DNA of 64,000 bases from Holothuria scabra (GCA_037179385.1 CM074185.1:7249371-7313370), one strand, 5' to 3'; shown: positions 43,841-57,089, counted from the stretch's first letter. The notes: a model not told the origin generated them from the letters alone. A program made the numbers and translations.

Positions 43841-46509
43841 ATTCTACTTACGTCTGCCTGTAGTAATCAGAAACGGTGCGAGTGGAGCAAGCCGCGTTCT
43901 GTATGATATGCTGAATGAATTTTCTTTGAAATTGGTGTTAGGCTTCATTATTAGCTGTACCTCTCATTTACATAATTGGAATTTGCTTTCAATAAATTTC
44001 TAACTCCTCTACCGGGATAGCCCATTTTGAACTTTTATAACGTACAAAATATAGGCCTACCATGGCTTTACACTGCTGCTCTCACCATGTAGGCGTAACT
44101 TTCTAGTTTCTTGGAAAACATTATACTTCCTAAAACCTCTAAAACAACATAGGTCTGTTCACAATCATTGGATTTGTATTTGTATTTCATAGTTGCTTTC
44201 TAAGAATAGTTCTAAAAACTCTCAAAACGAATAAAAAAAAAGAACATACTCCCATGATAATTCATCAAACTCTATTACCATATTAATGTATAGTTCAGGC
44301 TTAAGGATCTAAACGGGGAATTCAAAGTAAAACAATAAGTCCCATATGTAAAAGAGTAACTGAATCTACACAATTTGGTGGAACGTCCTTTCTAATCGAG
44401 CACAAATTTCTTGAAATATTAGCGAATGAAGTTACTACATTTGGAATCCAAAGTGAATGACCTCCTTCACATATCATTGCTGAGAGCTTTAGTGAATAGT
44501 CTTGGACAAAATACTGAGACCATTTAATAGAATACTCAGATCTTTTCTGTAAGGTTGCACTAACTTTGAAGCGATCCTTAATCAATTCATATCTCTAGAG
44601 AACAGCAGTTGAATGTTTACTGGATGGAATGAAGTTTGTGGATTCCAAGAATGACTTAGGTATGACTGTATTAAAAGCAAGGTTGGTTGATAAAATGAAT
44701 ACAGCTGCCGAACGATGCGATCTGCTGGTATAGGTTAACTGTACACCATAGCTTTATCCGGGGATAAACAATTAGGATCAATATAACGTATTGCAATGGT
44801 TCTTTTCCATGCTCAACATGATTGTTTCATTCTTCCAGAACAATTGCAACTGCTAAGTTCAATAAAATGCTCCCCATGTTGGTAAATGTGGCGACCGCTA
44901 GTAAATATCATATGGAACTTAAGAACAAAAAAACAAATTTCAAAATAACATCTAACACTTCACTAATTTCCTTCTTGAGATCTTGTATTGGAGTTATGTC
45001 TTAATGATCTGTTCCACAGTGACAGAGTAAGGTATGGAAAACAGATAAATACGCTGATGTTATATTTAGGGTGACAAAAATAGGTCATTAAAATATTGTG
45101 TAAAGAAGAACGTTTGAAAAGGTATAGGTTTTTCGTTATTTCGTGTAATATCATTCTTCTTAATCCATGTGTCGGCAGCGACCACATTCATCTATTAGCA
45201 AGGCCCAAATTCATTTATTAACATGGACCAAATGTGATTTCACGCTGTGGACTGTATCTAATTTGCGTTTTAGTGTAAACATGTGGACTTTAATCTCAAG
45301 GTAGGGTACGGCTGAAATCTATTAGCTTCCAGCTGAACTATACACTAAACAAAAGTATGCTTGATGTTGTATTAACGTGCTACAGGAAAACAAGGGAACG
45401 TAGTAGACCACAGTATGTGTAAACAAGTTCTCTTTCCAAAATGCATTTTCTTGATCTATCTGGACAGCTCGTTTTGCATAGCTTATTGTCTTTTTTGACA
45501 AAATTATAGCCCAATACAAGGTCAGTAAAATGACCGACATGTTCGACAAGGAGTCTAAATTATTTTCAAATTGCCATTTTCTCAGGCAAGGACGAACTCC
45601 TTGTCACATGTGCGACAAGTTGTAAGGATGCGTGGACTAGCTACTTGCCAAACATGCGACAAAAAGTCAAGGATGTTGCCAACTGGCCAAAGTGACCTTG
45701 CCCAGTATTTGTAAACATGAATCCCAAAGAAAACAGACATATTTGATAAAAATGGTGAGAAGACGTGGATTTTGGAAATCCATTTTGAAATTAAAACTTG
45801 TTTGTAACTTTCGGCTTGTATATTCCACTCTGTGCCCCACAATACCATACAGCAACAAATTACCGAAGTCACCTATTGCAAGACGTGCAATAGCTTGCTA
45901 CTAAGATTATACATATAACCGAGATAATTGCCACTCAAAATTCATGGGTACTGTGTCTTCTATGAAGGAGTACAGCTCTGTAGTTTGCCCTCCTCTCAAA
46001 ATATATGGGATAACATGTCGCTCAAAAGACAGGGGATAGCATGCCACTTAAAATACTTATGGTAGGGATCTTAAATGTTCAATGTGTCCCATATATTGAT
46101 TATTAGTGTTACTTAATTGCAGCAGTGTATACCGTTCTAAAGCTCTGGTTTTTCCAGAATGCTTTACAGAACTGTACCCCATAACTTCTGCATTTGAATT
46201 TCCACGTAGGGCAATGACCAGGCCAGCGATAGACTACGGAGATGTTACAACTGTTAACACAATTGGGATGTTATGTAACACAACGTGTCCTATATCAATT
46301 AAATATTTTGTGCAGGGGGGGGGGGACTGAAAGAATGCTGTCAAATTCAATGGTTTATCATAGCATAGTCAGCCGTTCAGAGTCGTTATATTTCAAAGTG
46401 TACTCGGCCACGGTCGCTGGATGGTTGGGTTTCACTTTTGAGATGTAGGTGGTATTATGTGTTCCCACACATCATCGTGGGCGAGAGTGGCGTATTAGTA
46501 TAACGATTA
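43841..46509. other. unclassified DNA
   Basis: No gene is recognised. GACAAGGAGT (about 45546) and ACTCCTTGTC (about 45596) form a 10-bp inverted pair in a patch rich in GCGACAA-type motifs. A poly(G) run lies at 46315-46325. Confidence 0.45.
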
Positions 46510-46536
46510 TTAGTTAGTTAGTTAGATGAGATTTAA
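46510..46536 (-). mobile_element. minimal SINE 3' terminus
   Basis: (TTAG)n followed by ATGAGATTTAACG matches the reverse complement of the SINE 3' end. It is very short, so the assignment is tentative. Confidence 0.35.
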
Positions 46537-47156
46537 CGATACAGCAACAATGTGTGTTTTATAATGTCAGCTAAAGGAAGAAGAAGAATTACACATTATT
46601 TCGAGTTTGGTTTACAAATATAGTGTTAATAGGTCATATTCCTCCATTTTAGTTGCCTTTAACGACAAGTCGGAAATGACGTGGGCATATTCTACAACCC
46701 CAAATCTTCAGGGAGGTCGTGATAGGTGGAGCATGTGATCAAGGGTACCTGTAGGTAGGCTACAGATACTTAAAATAAGAAGAGAAAGGTGTACGCAATG
46801 TACTGAGTTTGGTTTGCGTATTCCATTGCGTGTCTCAAGATTCTCTGCTGCAACGAATCATTTATTGTAATACTTATACTATTATTTAATGTACTTTATG
46901 TTTATTATGTTTGAATATGCGAGCTGAAGTTTCCCAAATTTGGGCCCAATAAAGTGAAATCTATATATCAATCTATCTAAATATTTACAATATGATAAAA
47001 GCCCATTGTAGCTAGTCATATAACTGCAAGGGAAACATTCCTAGAGTTAATCGTTATCAAGGGCTGAAGGGAGTTCAATAAAGGAGTTCTTTCGTTAAAG
47101 ATATCATAGGCCTACATTTAGAAATGTAAGTATGATTGGCGTAATCATGATTTGTT
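46537..47156. other. unclassified DNA
   Basis: Nothing is recognised. Confidence 0.5.
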
Positions 47157-47287
47157 GATGCGCACTGGCTAAAACGGAGTTCCTTGATTGGCTGCTACCA
47201 TTGTATTGTACAGACTGCATTCTTTGTTAGTGTTTTGGATTAGGTCAGGGATTAACACTATCTTAAGCCAGTTAGGAAATTTCATCT
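47157..47287 (-). repeat. dispersed repeat X, copy 2
   Basis: The inverted counterpart of 17434-17559: GTTCCTTGATTGGCTG, ATTGTATTGTA, GGATTAGGTCAGGGATTA and GAAATTTC occur in mirrored order. The full extent is not determined. Confidence 0.6.
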
Positions 47288-50040
47288 GGAACAGTTCTCA
47301 ACGGCGGGCCAGCTGAGATTTGCAATTGAGAGTTGAGGTGTTGAAGGATTGACGTCATCAACATTTATATGGAAATTGAATATGTATAGTAAGGAGCACA
47401 CCCAGGTGGTTCCCTTTTGGTTTATTTACAAGTTAAGAATAAAGTGTATGACATATTCTAAACCTAAAAGCGCCTTCTTCTTGGCACCATAGGTATAATT
47501 TGTGACTTTTACCTTATTTTATACGTATTTTTCCATATTATATTTGTGACTTCTCCTTGGTAAATGCATTTCTTCAAAGAAAAAAATACGGTTAAGGTGG
47601 CGAAATTGAAGGAAAAGCAATGACTTTCAAGTTGTAATCAAAGCTTTGTCTTCTTAGACATGTTTTAAGATGCAGATAGTAAAATTGATACAGAATGAGG
47701 TCAACTATAAAGTAAAGCTAGAAAGTTATCGAACATTCCAGCTGGAGAGAATACTTACCCTCAGGAACCATCGACTTTCATCATGCAAAGTTTAAATATA
47801 AAAGATCGGTAATTCAGTAGGAACATTGATAAAAGGGCTTGTAGGTTTAGGGAGGTTGGTATCTGGAATAGTATGTCGTATTATATGATAAAATAATATT
47901 TTAATGTATTATACAAAAGTTGAAATGGGAATGGAGTATCATCCGTGAGCAATTATTCTTAAATTCATTCATCGCTTTGGTCAAGAAAAGAGTCATTTTA
48001 AGCATTCTATTTTGTTGTCAAATGGATACAAAGAGAACCACTAAAGCAATTTCAGTTTGGATAAACTAAAACATCCCATTTCTCTTATGTTGTAACAGTT
48101 GGGTACTAAATGAAAGAATAAAATAAAGACACTGATGTAGGCCTACCGGAAGTTCTAATCGTGGTATTTATAACGACATTGGGTGTAGCAAATCTGTTTG
48201 GGGGTATAAAGTAGATAATTGTTTGCTCGTTCAGCGAGTTTTGACCTCAAAAAGTAAAAGCCTTAACTGCGACAAGCTGCCATACACGAATGTTATAGTT
48301 TTATGTTATTCTTAAGGCAACTAACTAAACTTACGTTAGCCTTAATGTCGCTTTAAATAGTATAAAAACTGAATACGAATATAACAAAAATAAGCCAACA
48401 GAACTAGTGGAAAATCACGCTTTTAAGTTAGTTTGCGTTTTCAAAGCTCTAGATAGCCGAGTCTGTGCATAATATTAACAATTTTTCTGATGAAAATTGT
48501 TTGAATTTGTAGCATTTTGCATTCATTAGTGGATGCAAAAAAGAGTTCAAATAAACCTAAATTATGTATATTTTTTGTAAAGGTAACAGAAAAATATTGG
48601 TACGATTTACAACAGTGACAGAGCTAGGGATTTTGGTCAGAGGGGGCGAAAATGGTCTGCAGGGGAGCTTCGAAGGAGTAAATACCCTTAGCCTCAGTAC
48701 GGAGTTGAGCACGATCGAAACCATGGCTTTTCAGACTTTCCATTTGATTTTCCGCACCTGGTAGAAGACTTCTTTGCCATTTTTCTTTACCAAGTTTTCT
48801 ATTAAACCATGTTTAAAATTTTCTATCCATTGGACTCCGCAGAAGAAAATTCGGGGAGGGGGGGGGGGGACAAAATTCTTTTAGGGGGAAAAATCTCCGC
48901 GCCACCATGAGTTGGCGCGGAGATGGAAATGGCATTTCTAAAGCCTATTTATATGAGGTAAATGGGGAACTGTAAACTGTTTACTGATTTTAATTTTTCT
49001 TCGTCTTTTTCTCTATGTTTTTGTTCAGGTTTTATATTTTCCAGGGGAGGGCAAGTTCCCCCCTTGGGCCTACATGCGGACTACCATGTTTCTGTCCTTC
49101 TCTTTCACATTCTAGTATGAAGGCGTTCATTATATTTTTGTGTTATTGTCAGGTCTCGATTTAAGATTTAATGTAATAATGGACTACTTCGTGAAGATAA
49201 AGATTAAACCTGCTAGAGCTAATAGCAAGCAATTTTACGGGGGGGGGTCATTGAAATTTATCACCGTTCGGTGGACATTTTCAGCATCTGAAAGTCAAGG
49301 TAAGAACACGAAGAAACATGAATTGATGTAATTTACATCATGGAACCACTCTGAAATAGCCATTAATTAGGTACATTGGAAGCAATAGCCAAAACAAAAG
49401 GTCTGCTTGGCTCTCTAGGTACCGAATTCATAATAAATAGAAGGAGCATAAACCTAGGCTTATTAAATGCAATTTTCTGGGTTTAGCCATTTATCATGAG
49501 AATGGTCACTTGAAGAAAAGCTATATGGAAACTGCTCATTAAGACTCTTAAACCATTACCACTATGATAACAGTTTTATTTTAATTTAACCTGAATGTTC
49601 TCTTCAAATGATTTTGAAAAATGTTGTGGAAGCTATTTTAGTATCTTTATAAAATCTTTTTATGATCTATGTTGATAATTATCCCCGATAACAAGAGGGC
49701 TGTTTGTGCCACAATTATTGTTGCGCCCTTTGCATTATCTTTTACTGTCAGGGACGGTGAATTAAATATCAGTCGGTGTATTTTGTAGGCTTATAATCAC
49801 GCTTGGTGTTGACGCAACTAACTTAACACAGCGACAACTTTCATTAGTGTGTATAAAGCATGAAGATACTTTTCGCCAAAACCTATCCCTATATCACAGA
49901 AAACCTTTTTCATCAGAATAAAGTGCAAATAGTACAGTTACTGATGGCTGTTTCAGTATTTTGTTATCTGGACCTTAAAACAACGCTTTTAAATTATGTC
50001 TTTTGCCAATTATAATATGGTGAAAGAGTAAAGTATGTCA
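47288..50040. other. unclassified DNA with GC-rich repeat debris
   Basis: About 48610-48930 includes a CAGAGCTAGGG…GAGGGGGCGAAAATGG stretch, a poly(G) run (48858-48869) and the hairpin at 48893-48924. A poly(G) run also occurs at 49239-49247. No gene is recognised. Confidence 0.45.
48893..48924. repeat. perfect 12-bp GC-rich hairpin
   Basis: ATCTCCGCGCCA (48893-48904) pairs with TGGCGCGGAGAT (48913-48924) around an 8-nt loop. Confidence 0.6.
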
Positions 50041-50144
50041 TCAACGTAAAAAGGGCACCGACAGACGATTTTTGTCCGTCGGGCGGAAGGAGGGGGGGGG
50101 GGCGACCGCCCCTGACCAAATGGCAGCTCCGCCACTGATTTACA
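50041..50144 (-). repeat. GC-rich dispersed-repeat edge with poly(G)
   Basis: On the minus strand it begins AGTGGCGGAGCTGCCATTTG, continues GGTCAGGGGCGGTCGCC and then a poly(C) run. The opening resembles AGTGGCGTATC at 9510 and CAGTGGCATC at 15553, each next to G-rich sequence. They may be ends of one family. Confidence 0.35.
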
Positions 50145-50582
50145 AGCATTTGCATTGATTTCAAACGAGATAAAAGTTATGTAAGGACAACTCTATTGAA
50201 ACAATTATGTTGTGACCTATATTCATTGTTAGTTATTATGTGGTTTTTCATGCGTTCCCTTTTTTTCAGTGCAGTGATATTCAGATTGGTGAAGCGTGTG
50301 GCTGTAAGAACAGTTACATTCGGATATTCGGGATTCCGATCAGGCTTGGAGAAAACAATTTGAATGTTGTGAACTACCTGACATTTTTACGTATGTTGGG
50401 TGTGCTGTAAACTGGTTCACGAGAGCCTGGATTAAATAAAACAGAGCCCATGATGAAAATATAAATCAAGTTATGAAACAATAACGTGTTATGCTTTTCA
50501 AAGCAGTGGGAAATGATCAGGTAGCAAATTTATCCAACGGCATAACCTTTTTGTATTTAATACTACCGGTTCCTGCTAGAAA

Positions 50583-50608
50583 TTGGCGCGAAAAAATTCC
50601 CGCCAAAT
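50583..50608. promoter_or_regulatory. paired E2F-like sites
   Basis: TTGGCGCGAAAA (50583-50594) and ATTCCCGCCAAAT (50596-50608; on the minus strand ATTTGGCGGGAAT) each closely match the E2F consensus TTTSSCGC, and they face each other one base apart. CCGGTTCCTGC lies just upstream. No linked exon is recognised, so function is unproven. Confidence 0.3.
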
Positions 50609-50648
50609 ACCCCTTCCTGTCCTTTAGCTGTTTCGCATATTTGCAGTC

Positions 50649-50722
50649 GATGGTGCTTTTAGTGGATAGAGCGATTGGTGAGCTAGGTTGCAGTTATAAT
50701 TCTCGAGTCTGCAACGGTGCCT
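50649..50722 (+). repeat. possible degenerate tRNA-like sequence
   Basis: TTTAGTGGATAGAGCG resembles a tRNA D-arm/A-box, and TTCTCGAGTCTGCAACGGTGCC resembles a T-arm/B-box and 3' end. The spacing is irregular and no acceptor stem forms. It could be a decayed tRNA-derived SINE head or chance. Confidence 0.2.
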
Positions 50723-53700
50723 GAAATGCAAGGCTGTCTTTGAATCGCTTCTTTCACTCAACTTATTATTTTAATGAAAATAGTTTATTTTTGAGCATAA
50801 TGAAATTTTGGATTTTGGAGTTGGATCATGAATCGTTCGAAACCTATCTTTAAGCTTTGGACGGTTAATAATTAGGTAAGGAGTGACTTTATAATGTGTC
50901 CATAGTTGGCTATTTGTAACGTTACTTGTATAGGTGGTGGTATGCTAAGATTACATAAGGGTTTTGCATGACAACAGCACAGCAATAATTCTTAGAAAAG
51001 TCAGAAAACGTTACTCTTTGAAATGTTGCGAAGGAGGCTATTTTAAGTACAGAGGCAAAATGATTTCAATTAAAGGGCATTTGCAGCCACTCCTCATGTA
51101 TTTACAAAAGAAATCCAACATGAGGTAGTAAATTAGTGGGATTAATCAATGGAGTAGGCAGGGGACATGAACCGATGGTAATGCGTTTCTTAAATCCTAA
51201 TATTAGATTAAATATACTCACACAAACTTTAATTCAAAAAGTAGGATATGTGGCACAACATGGCATCGAAAAGATATCCACCTGTTCATCAACTTTCTAA
51301 GCAGAAACGGACACTCTCCCAGCTAGAACTCTCCCACAAGCGTCAGGTCGTTTGCAGTCTCACACCATGCTGCATTTTGTCCGCCAAAAGTCTTTGGTAC
51401 ACCCCTAGATCTATTTACCTACCAGATTTCAGGACTTTTAATGGGCTGATGTCTGATACTTGACAAGTATTTTTGCACTGGCAATTTGTAAAATGGCTTT
51501 GCCACGCCTTTTTACAAGGTGTAGTGTCATTGATAACCATTCAGTGGGACCCTGTCAAAAGAGCCATGAAGCAAACAATCTAGACAAGCCATGCAGGACT
51601 TTAAAGTAGTTTCTCAAGTAAGAAGATTAAACTAAAAACAAAAATTGGAATTTCCTTCTAGCCTTATAATGACTTTTTTTTTTATCTGAATGTTCAAGAA
51701 ACTGACATGGAATATGTGGAGATTTTTGTTAAGTAATGGTTTGAATGTTTATACCATGTATGCATACAATATTTCACCTTGCTTCTTTTGTGTCAATATA
51801 GGATAATTGAAATGTTTTTTTAATGGCATACAATAAGCTGAAATTCGGTTAGACTCCCAAGAGACTTAAGTTCAGAAAATCTCCCAGCTAAGTTTGTGTT
51901 CCAAAGGTGTTAAACACCACTCATTGTAAACTATTTATACCCTGCCTGAGAATAGTCGTAATTTTAAAGAAAACGAAATTAAAACGTCAGTCTTACAGTG
52001 AGGAACAGATTCATTCTGGTGACAGATTCGTTCCAGTAGATTAGATCCTTGAATAAGAAAACAGTGTTTGAGCCTTTCGGGGTGCCATTTGAATTTAAAA
52101 CATAAAACCCTAATTTTAATTGAAAACATTTCTTTGCTGAAAACTATTGGTAGCAATTTGACTTGTAGAAAAGCTTTGAAAATGGCGGTTAGGTCTCTTT
52201 GTAAGATGCTATTTGTAACATGGTGCAATGGAAATAAATTACGTAGTCCCCTGTTAAGGTCCTCCTGGTATAGAAGTCCCGGTGAAGTGAGTATGTTCAT
52301 AGGTAGCAGTGTTGACTTCCGATGGTACAAAGAGTGAAACATCAACCCTTTTTAGCATTCAATATCTAAACTTCTCGTCAAGATTCCCTCTGTACAAGAG
52401 AGTCATCTTTATAATATTTGGAGAGTTTGGCAACATCTTATTTCTTGGATAATTTCAAGCAAACGCTTTAGCTATAGGGCAGTCCTGGAGTCATTTGGAC
52501 TCTATAGATTCTGGATTGCCACATATGTTTGTATACAGAATTTATTTCACTCTTGATGAATTTCACTGGAATTACCGAATTAAAACACTTGGGCTCGGTC
52601 GTTCTGGCTATAACAGAGCAGGTAGATCCAGACTTTGATTTGTTTTTGTTCAACCATCGACCAAATTCAGCGTCAGTCACACTTTGCAAAATCTATAGAA
52701 GGGTAATCAATGTTACACCCGACAACCAGACATGGTTTTGTTATCACGCCAGCTTATGTTGATTAAATTAAACAATAGTAAAATCATCGTGACTGAGTGG
52801 TCCATTTTTGATTAGGAAGGAAGCTTTTTCCTGCTACGTCTGACCGACCATTGTTTTTAAAGTAGATTGCTATAAAGAAAACCTTCCCAGGACCGAACTT
52901 CATTGCATCGAGGCAACAATGATCAAGACAATCAAAAATGAAAATGAAACCCACGATACATCACTTGGGTTGATGTGTGTAAATATACTCCTCTTTCAGC
53001 TTTACTAAAGGTCATATTTTTCTTAAAGTAACTTTGGTATTTACTGAACGAAGATGCGTTATAAGACCAAATGGGTTAAGAAGGGTGGAAAGCTATTTGT
53101 TGATTTTAGTAATTAAAATAAAACAAAAACAACTTCATCAACAATGTAAGAATGAACATTGAAACATAGAATAGAAATGTGTGTATCAAAGATCAGTAAC
53201 AATTTTATATTTCGAAGAATCAGTCATTGTAGCCGAAAGCTTCCCACCGTGCTGCAATTGCCATTCGTCAGTTACAAATGGTCGTGGCACGAAAGAGGTT
53301 CAAGAACGTATTTGACCTATTTGCAATTGCTAGTGACATTTACCACCATTGTCCAGAGAGAATAGTTACCTTGTTATTTATGGCATGTAGTGAGCAGACA
53401 TTCCTAAATGTTCTCCAGGCTGAAATATGACTAAACTCCATGGCTCCAGGATTCAAATATCTTGCATTTTATTCAACAATTTTTCGACGTTTCAAGTTTA
53501 GTTTTGCTACTATAGGCCTATCAGTTTGTTATTTGTTTCATTTTTTTAATTTGCAGAAATGTCACTTTAGTCTAATCGACCAGGATGTTAATACTTTTAA
53601 TATATGCAAATTATTTTTTCTTTTATTTAGTTTAGGAAAAGCGTTTTCAGTCATACGTCTAGCATTTTATTCCGAATTATCTAAACTCAGCAAAAGAAGG

Positions 53701-55384
53701 TTGCTTTCAAAACAAATGCATGTGTTGGGTTACACCGACGGTTGAAATGCTGTACTTGGAACTTATAATGAGGCTGTCATACACTCTAATGCTACACATA
53801 ACCTTTAACCCTGAATTGCCGCCACAGATTTGGCGCCAATCGTCCTTGTACTAATAATGTGGAGGTGTAGTTATATATTTCGGACGTTTCTGTGCCATAT
53901 TTCGCTTTCATCGAAAGTGGAATGGTAGAAACAAGTACTCCTAGGAATCTTGAAATCTTTCTTTGTATTTCTTTTTGAGCAATACAGTTTTGGTTTTATC
54001 TATGGTAGCGAAAATATCAAAGGCACCACAAAAGCCTAGGCCTTTCGTATTTCACGAATGCAAACCGAAGGTAAGTTGAGAAACTAGTACTGTGTATACA
54101 AGTAATCCCATCCTATGCAATAATAGCGTATGTATATGATACGTTATTTAATTAATATTGTAAATTGTATGAGTATAGGTACATGTTACATAAGGAGATG
54201 AATCTCACACTGAGATCATAGTACGTAGAACATGAAAATATTAAATTGTTTAAGAGGGCAATCATGGAAGAGATTTTAAGTACTTAACCTGCGAAGGCTG
54301 ATTGAAACAAGGACACCCACAAATTGGGACTTAAAGTATCATTTTCTTACATTTTTCATCTCGCCACTAGCCTATTATGAAAACAAGAGTCATGAACAAA
54401 TAAAAACTCTTAGCTACAACAATTAACAACTGCTACAATTCCATGTCTTTTAAGAATGTTTCTCAATTTTTTTTCAAATTAAGAAATTGCTTACTTGCTT
54501 ACAACATGATGAATTTCATACAAAATGTGCATGATTATGCGCCTTGTGACAGCATACCTTAAAGATTATAGCCGATGCTCCCTCGCTCATATCTCCATAC
54601 GTGATAATGTGAACATGTAAGTGTTATCCACAATCTTTGCCAATGATACTATTTTTAACGCAGGCTATTAATTATATTATACCTCCTCACACAACTTTAA
54701 AGAAATTTTCCTGCCTTATTCGAGTTTTAAATACCTCCGTGTGTTCTAGGAAAATATCGAGGAGATTAAGTTCATTACACAATTTACTTCTTTGGAGGAC
54801 CAATCGTCATAGCATGTACTATTAAAAATTGTACATTTTGAAAAACTTTGCTCATTTAAAAGTGTGTTATGTTGTTAACACGGTAAACCGTGTAATAAAG
54901 ATCTGTTTTAAATATTCTTCCTTTGGGGATTGGGTGCTTCAGATTACTTCCAGAAGCATCCTTTGTAGATAAGGTGGTTTAGCTTACCTCCAAGAAGCTT
55001 AGAAGGCTTCTAAGCTAATCAGATCTAATTCCATCACTGGAGAACAAAAGCAAATTTACTAGATTTCTCGTCACATAAAAGGCTTAAGTTGATATTTAAA
55101 GGTTCTTGAAATAAATTTTTATTTATATGCAAAGGCAAACTCACAAAGTTGATCCTAACATCAAAACTTTAAAGTGACATTAAAAGATTCTCGATTTGAA
55201 GTTTTACTTCTTTACAAAAATGAGTGAATTTCCCTACCATATAAAACGAATGCAGTCATAAGTTTACTTAGACCTATTAATAGAGACAGCGTAATGTCAC
55301 TTTTCGGTACATGGCTCTACCATCTCTTTTTGCAGCACTTTCTTTAATTATTAAAACGTTTGAGTTATTTACTTAGAGGAGGTA
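50723..55384. other. unclassified AT-rich DNA
   Basis: No gene is recognised. The longest frame (minus strand 51935-52345, 136 codons) has no motif I know, and a shorter frame overlaps it on the plus strand. A 10-bp hairpin (AGCTTAGAAG/CTTCTAAGCT, 54996-55016) is present. Confidence 0.45.
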
Positions 55385-55540
55385 TTACGTACGGCTCATT
55401 TTAACTGTTGATTTAAGTCAGGCCCAAAAGTGACTTTTTCAAGTTGTGGCTCATTGGTCTATTTTCTCTACTCCATTGCTAATGCTGAGTACCACGCACA
55501 ATCGCAGAAGGTTCCCTTTTCAGAGTCTTGAGAAGAACGT
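55385..55540 (-). mobile_element. SINE copy, partial
   Basis: On the minus strand: GACTCTGAAAAGGGAACCTTC, GCATTAGCAATGGAGTAGAG, CACAACTTGAAAAAGTCAC and the 3'-end block ATGAGCCGTACG. The tRNA head is missing and the TAAC tail is lost. Confidence 0.6.
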
Positions 55541-57089
55541 TTCAAGAAAACATAGCAGAAAGCATAGCATTTCTCAAAGCAGCACATTTTACCTACAAAC
55601 AAGCAGCGACCGTTTGACAACATTGTATTATTTTTAATTCTTATAAAATCACTGTTATATATATTTTTGACAAACCAGAATGCTGTAGAACAAAGACAAA
55701 GCTAGCTTAAACATGACAGACTTGTTGAATTGCAATGTCCAGTCGGTCAACATAACAATCTCATTCAATTTTTGAATTACATATTTTATTATACTTCCTA
55801 ACATACACTTTTAGCTTCGGAAGGAGATTATAATCATCCAAAAGTCTATAATAAGTTATATGCCACTGTCTTACACATCAAGTGTGTTATACCACACCCA
55901 TACATTAAGTAGGAGTGCGACTATTGGTTTAGCTATTTTAACTTTGATTTTATATTTATCAACCATACGATGGTTCTACAAATTGTTTTTCATATCCTCT
56001 TAATGGTTTTTATATGGTTACTATTGCTAATCATAATAAATCTTGTGTATGTACCATATATATTTATCTTATCTTACACGTATACACTGGCATTCATTTT
56101 ATTATTTATACAGGCCTACACATTAATATATACATTTGGCAATATCAACCATTAACCATTATGAAAAACGAGGCCCTTTCTTTTAAGAGATTGTCATTTT
56201 TTCTTGCCTTGTTGGTCTTTCATGTGTGTCTTGCCTATATACAACTGTAAAATTCAAAAGTCCAATATGTTTTTCAGTGTGATATGTTTGAACTGTAATA
56301 CCCCTTTTTAGATCTCAATAAAATATATTACTTGCTCTATGAAATGAGCTGTTTTAATGGGGTTGTCTAAATTGATATAGTTTTTCTTGTGAGGACAATA
56401 TTTTCTACATTTATATGACTTAATTTTGGTATTGCTAGAAATGTTCCTCCTAGAAAATGTGCCGTAGTAATACTAACAATAGATCCCATCATGGCATGGT
56501 TCTTAGTCAAACTACACACTAAAATCCTGCTACACTCTTCAAATGTGAAAAGTGCTACTTCAGTCAATTTCTACCTTTAACACATTGATAAATGTAGTAC
56601 GAAAGCAACATCATTTTTATACATTTACACGTAGGTGTAAAAAGGGAAACTTACTCCAGTGCATAAGCTATACAGAACTGCAGCAAAGATCACCAAAGAA
56701 TAAGAATAAACATATGTTTGACATGTCCAATTTGATTAAAAACTCTTTCTATGTTCCATGTAGACCCTTTTTAACATTTCCATTTATCAATTCACCGTGG
56801 GTGATATTAGACTTAACTAAACTAACACGCTTTTTAAATACTGCTTCTCAGATTAAGAGAAATTACTCCCTCCACTGTTTTCTAGAATATTACAGAACAA
56901 AGTCTCTTTATTGGTACCACAAGTTCATAATATCAAGGTGAGTAAAGGAAAAAGAAGAGTTGCTAACGTCAATATGCATCATATCCTGATATGGGTGCTT
57001 CATGTGGTGCATAGAAATCTGAAATTAGGTATAATTTAGAACCTAATAACCTAATAGAATGAAGTGCCACCCCTCAGTACAAGGATATT
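55541..57089. other. unclassified AT-rich DNA
   Basis: No gene is recognised. Open frames at 55970-56250 and 56552-56941 show no similarity I know. Confidence 0.45.

Noticed and set aside
51935..52345. 136-codon minus-strand frame as a gene
   Set aside because: No known motif, no supporting splice or promoter context, and an open frame overlaps it on the other strand. Chance is likely.
53440..53745. 101-codon hydrophobic frame as a membrane protein
   Set aside because: Hydrophobicity follows from T-rich codons in AT-rich DNA; no other support.
56552..56941. 129-codon plus-strand frame as a gene
   Set aside because: No domain or motif is recognised and nothing in the context supports it.
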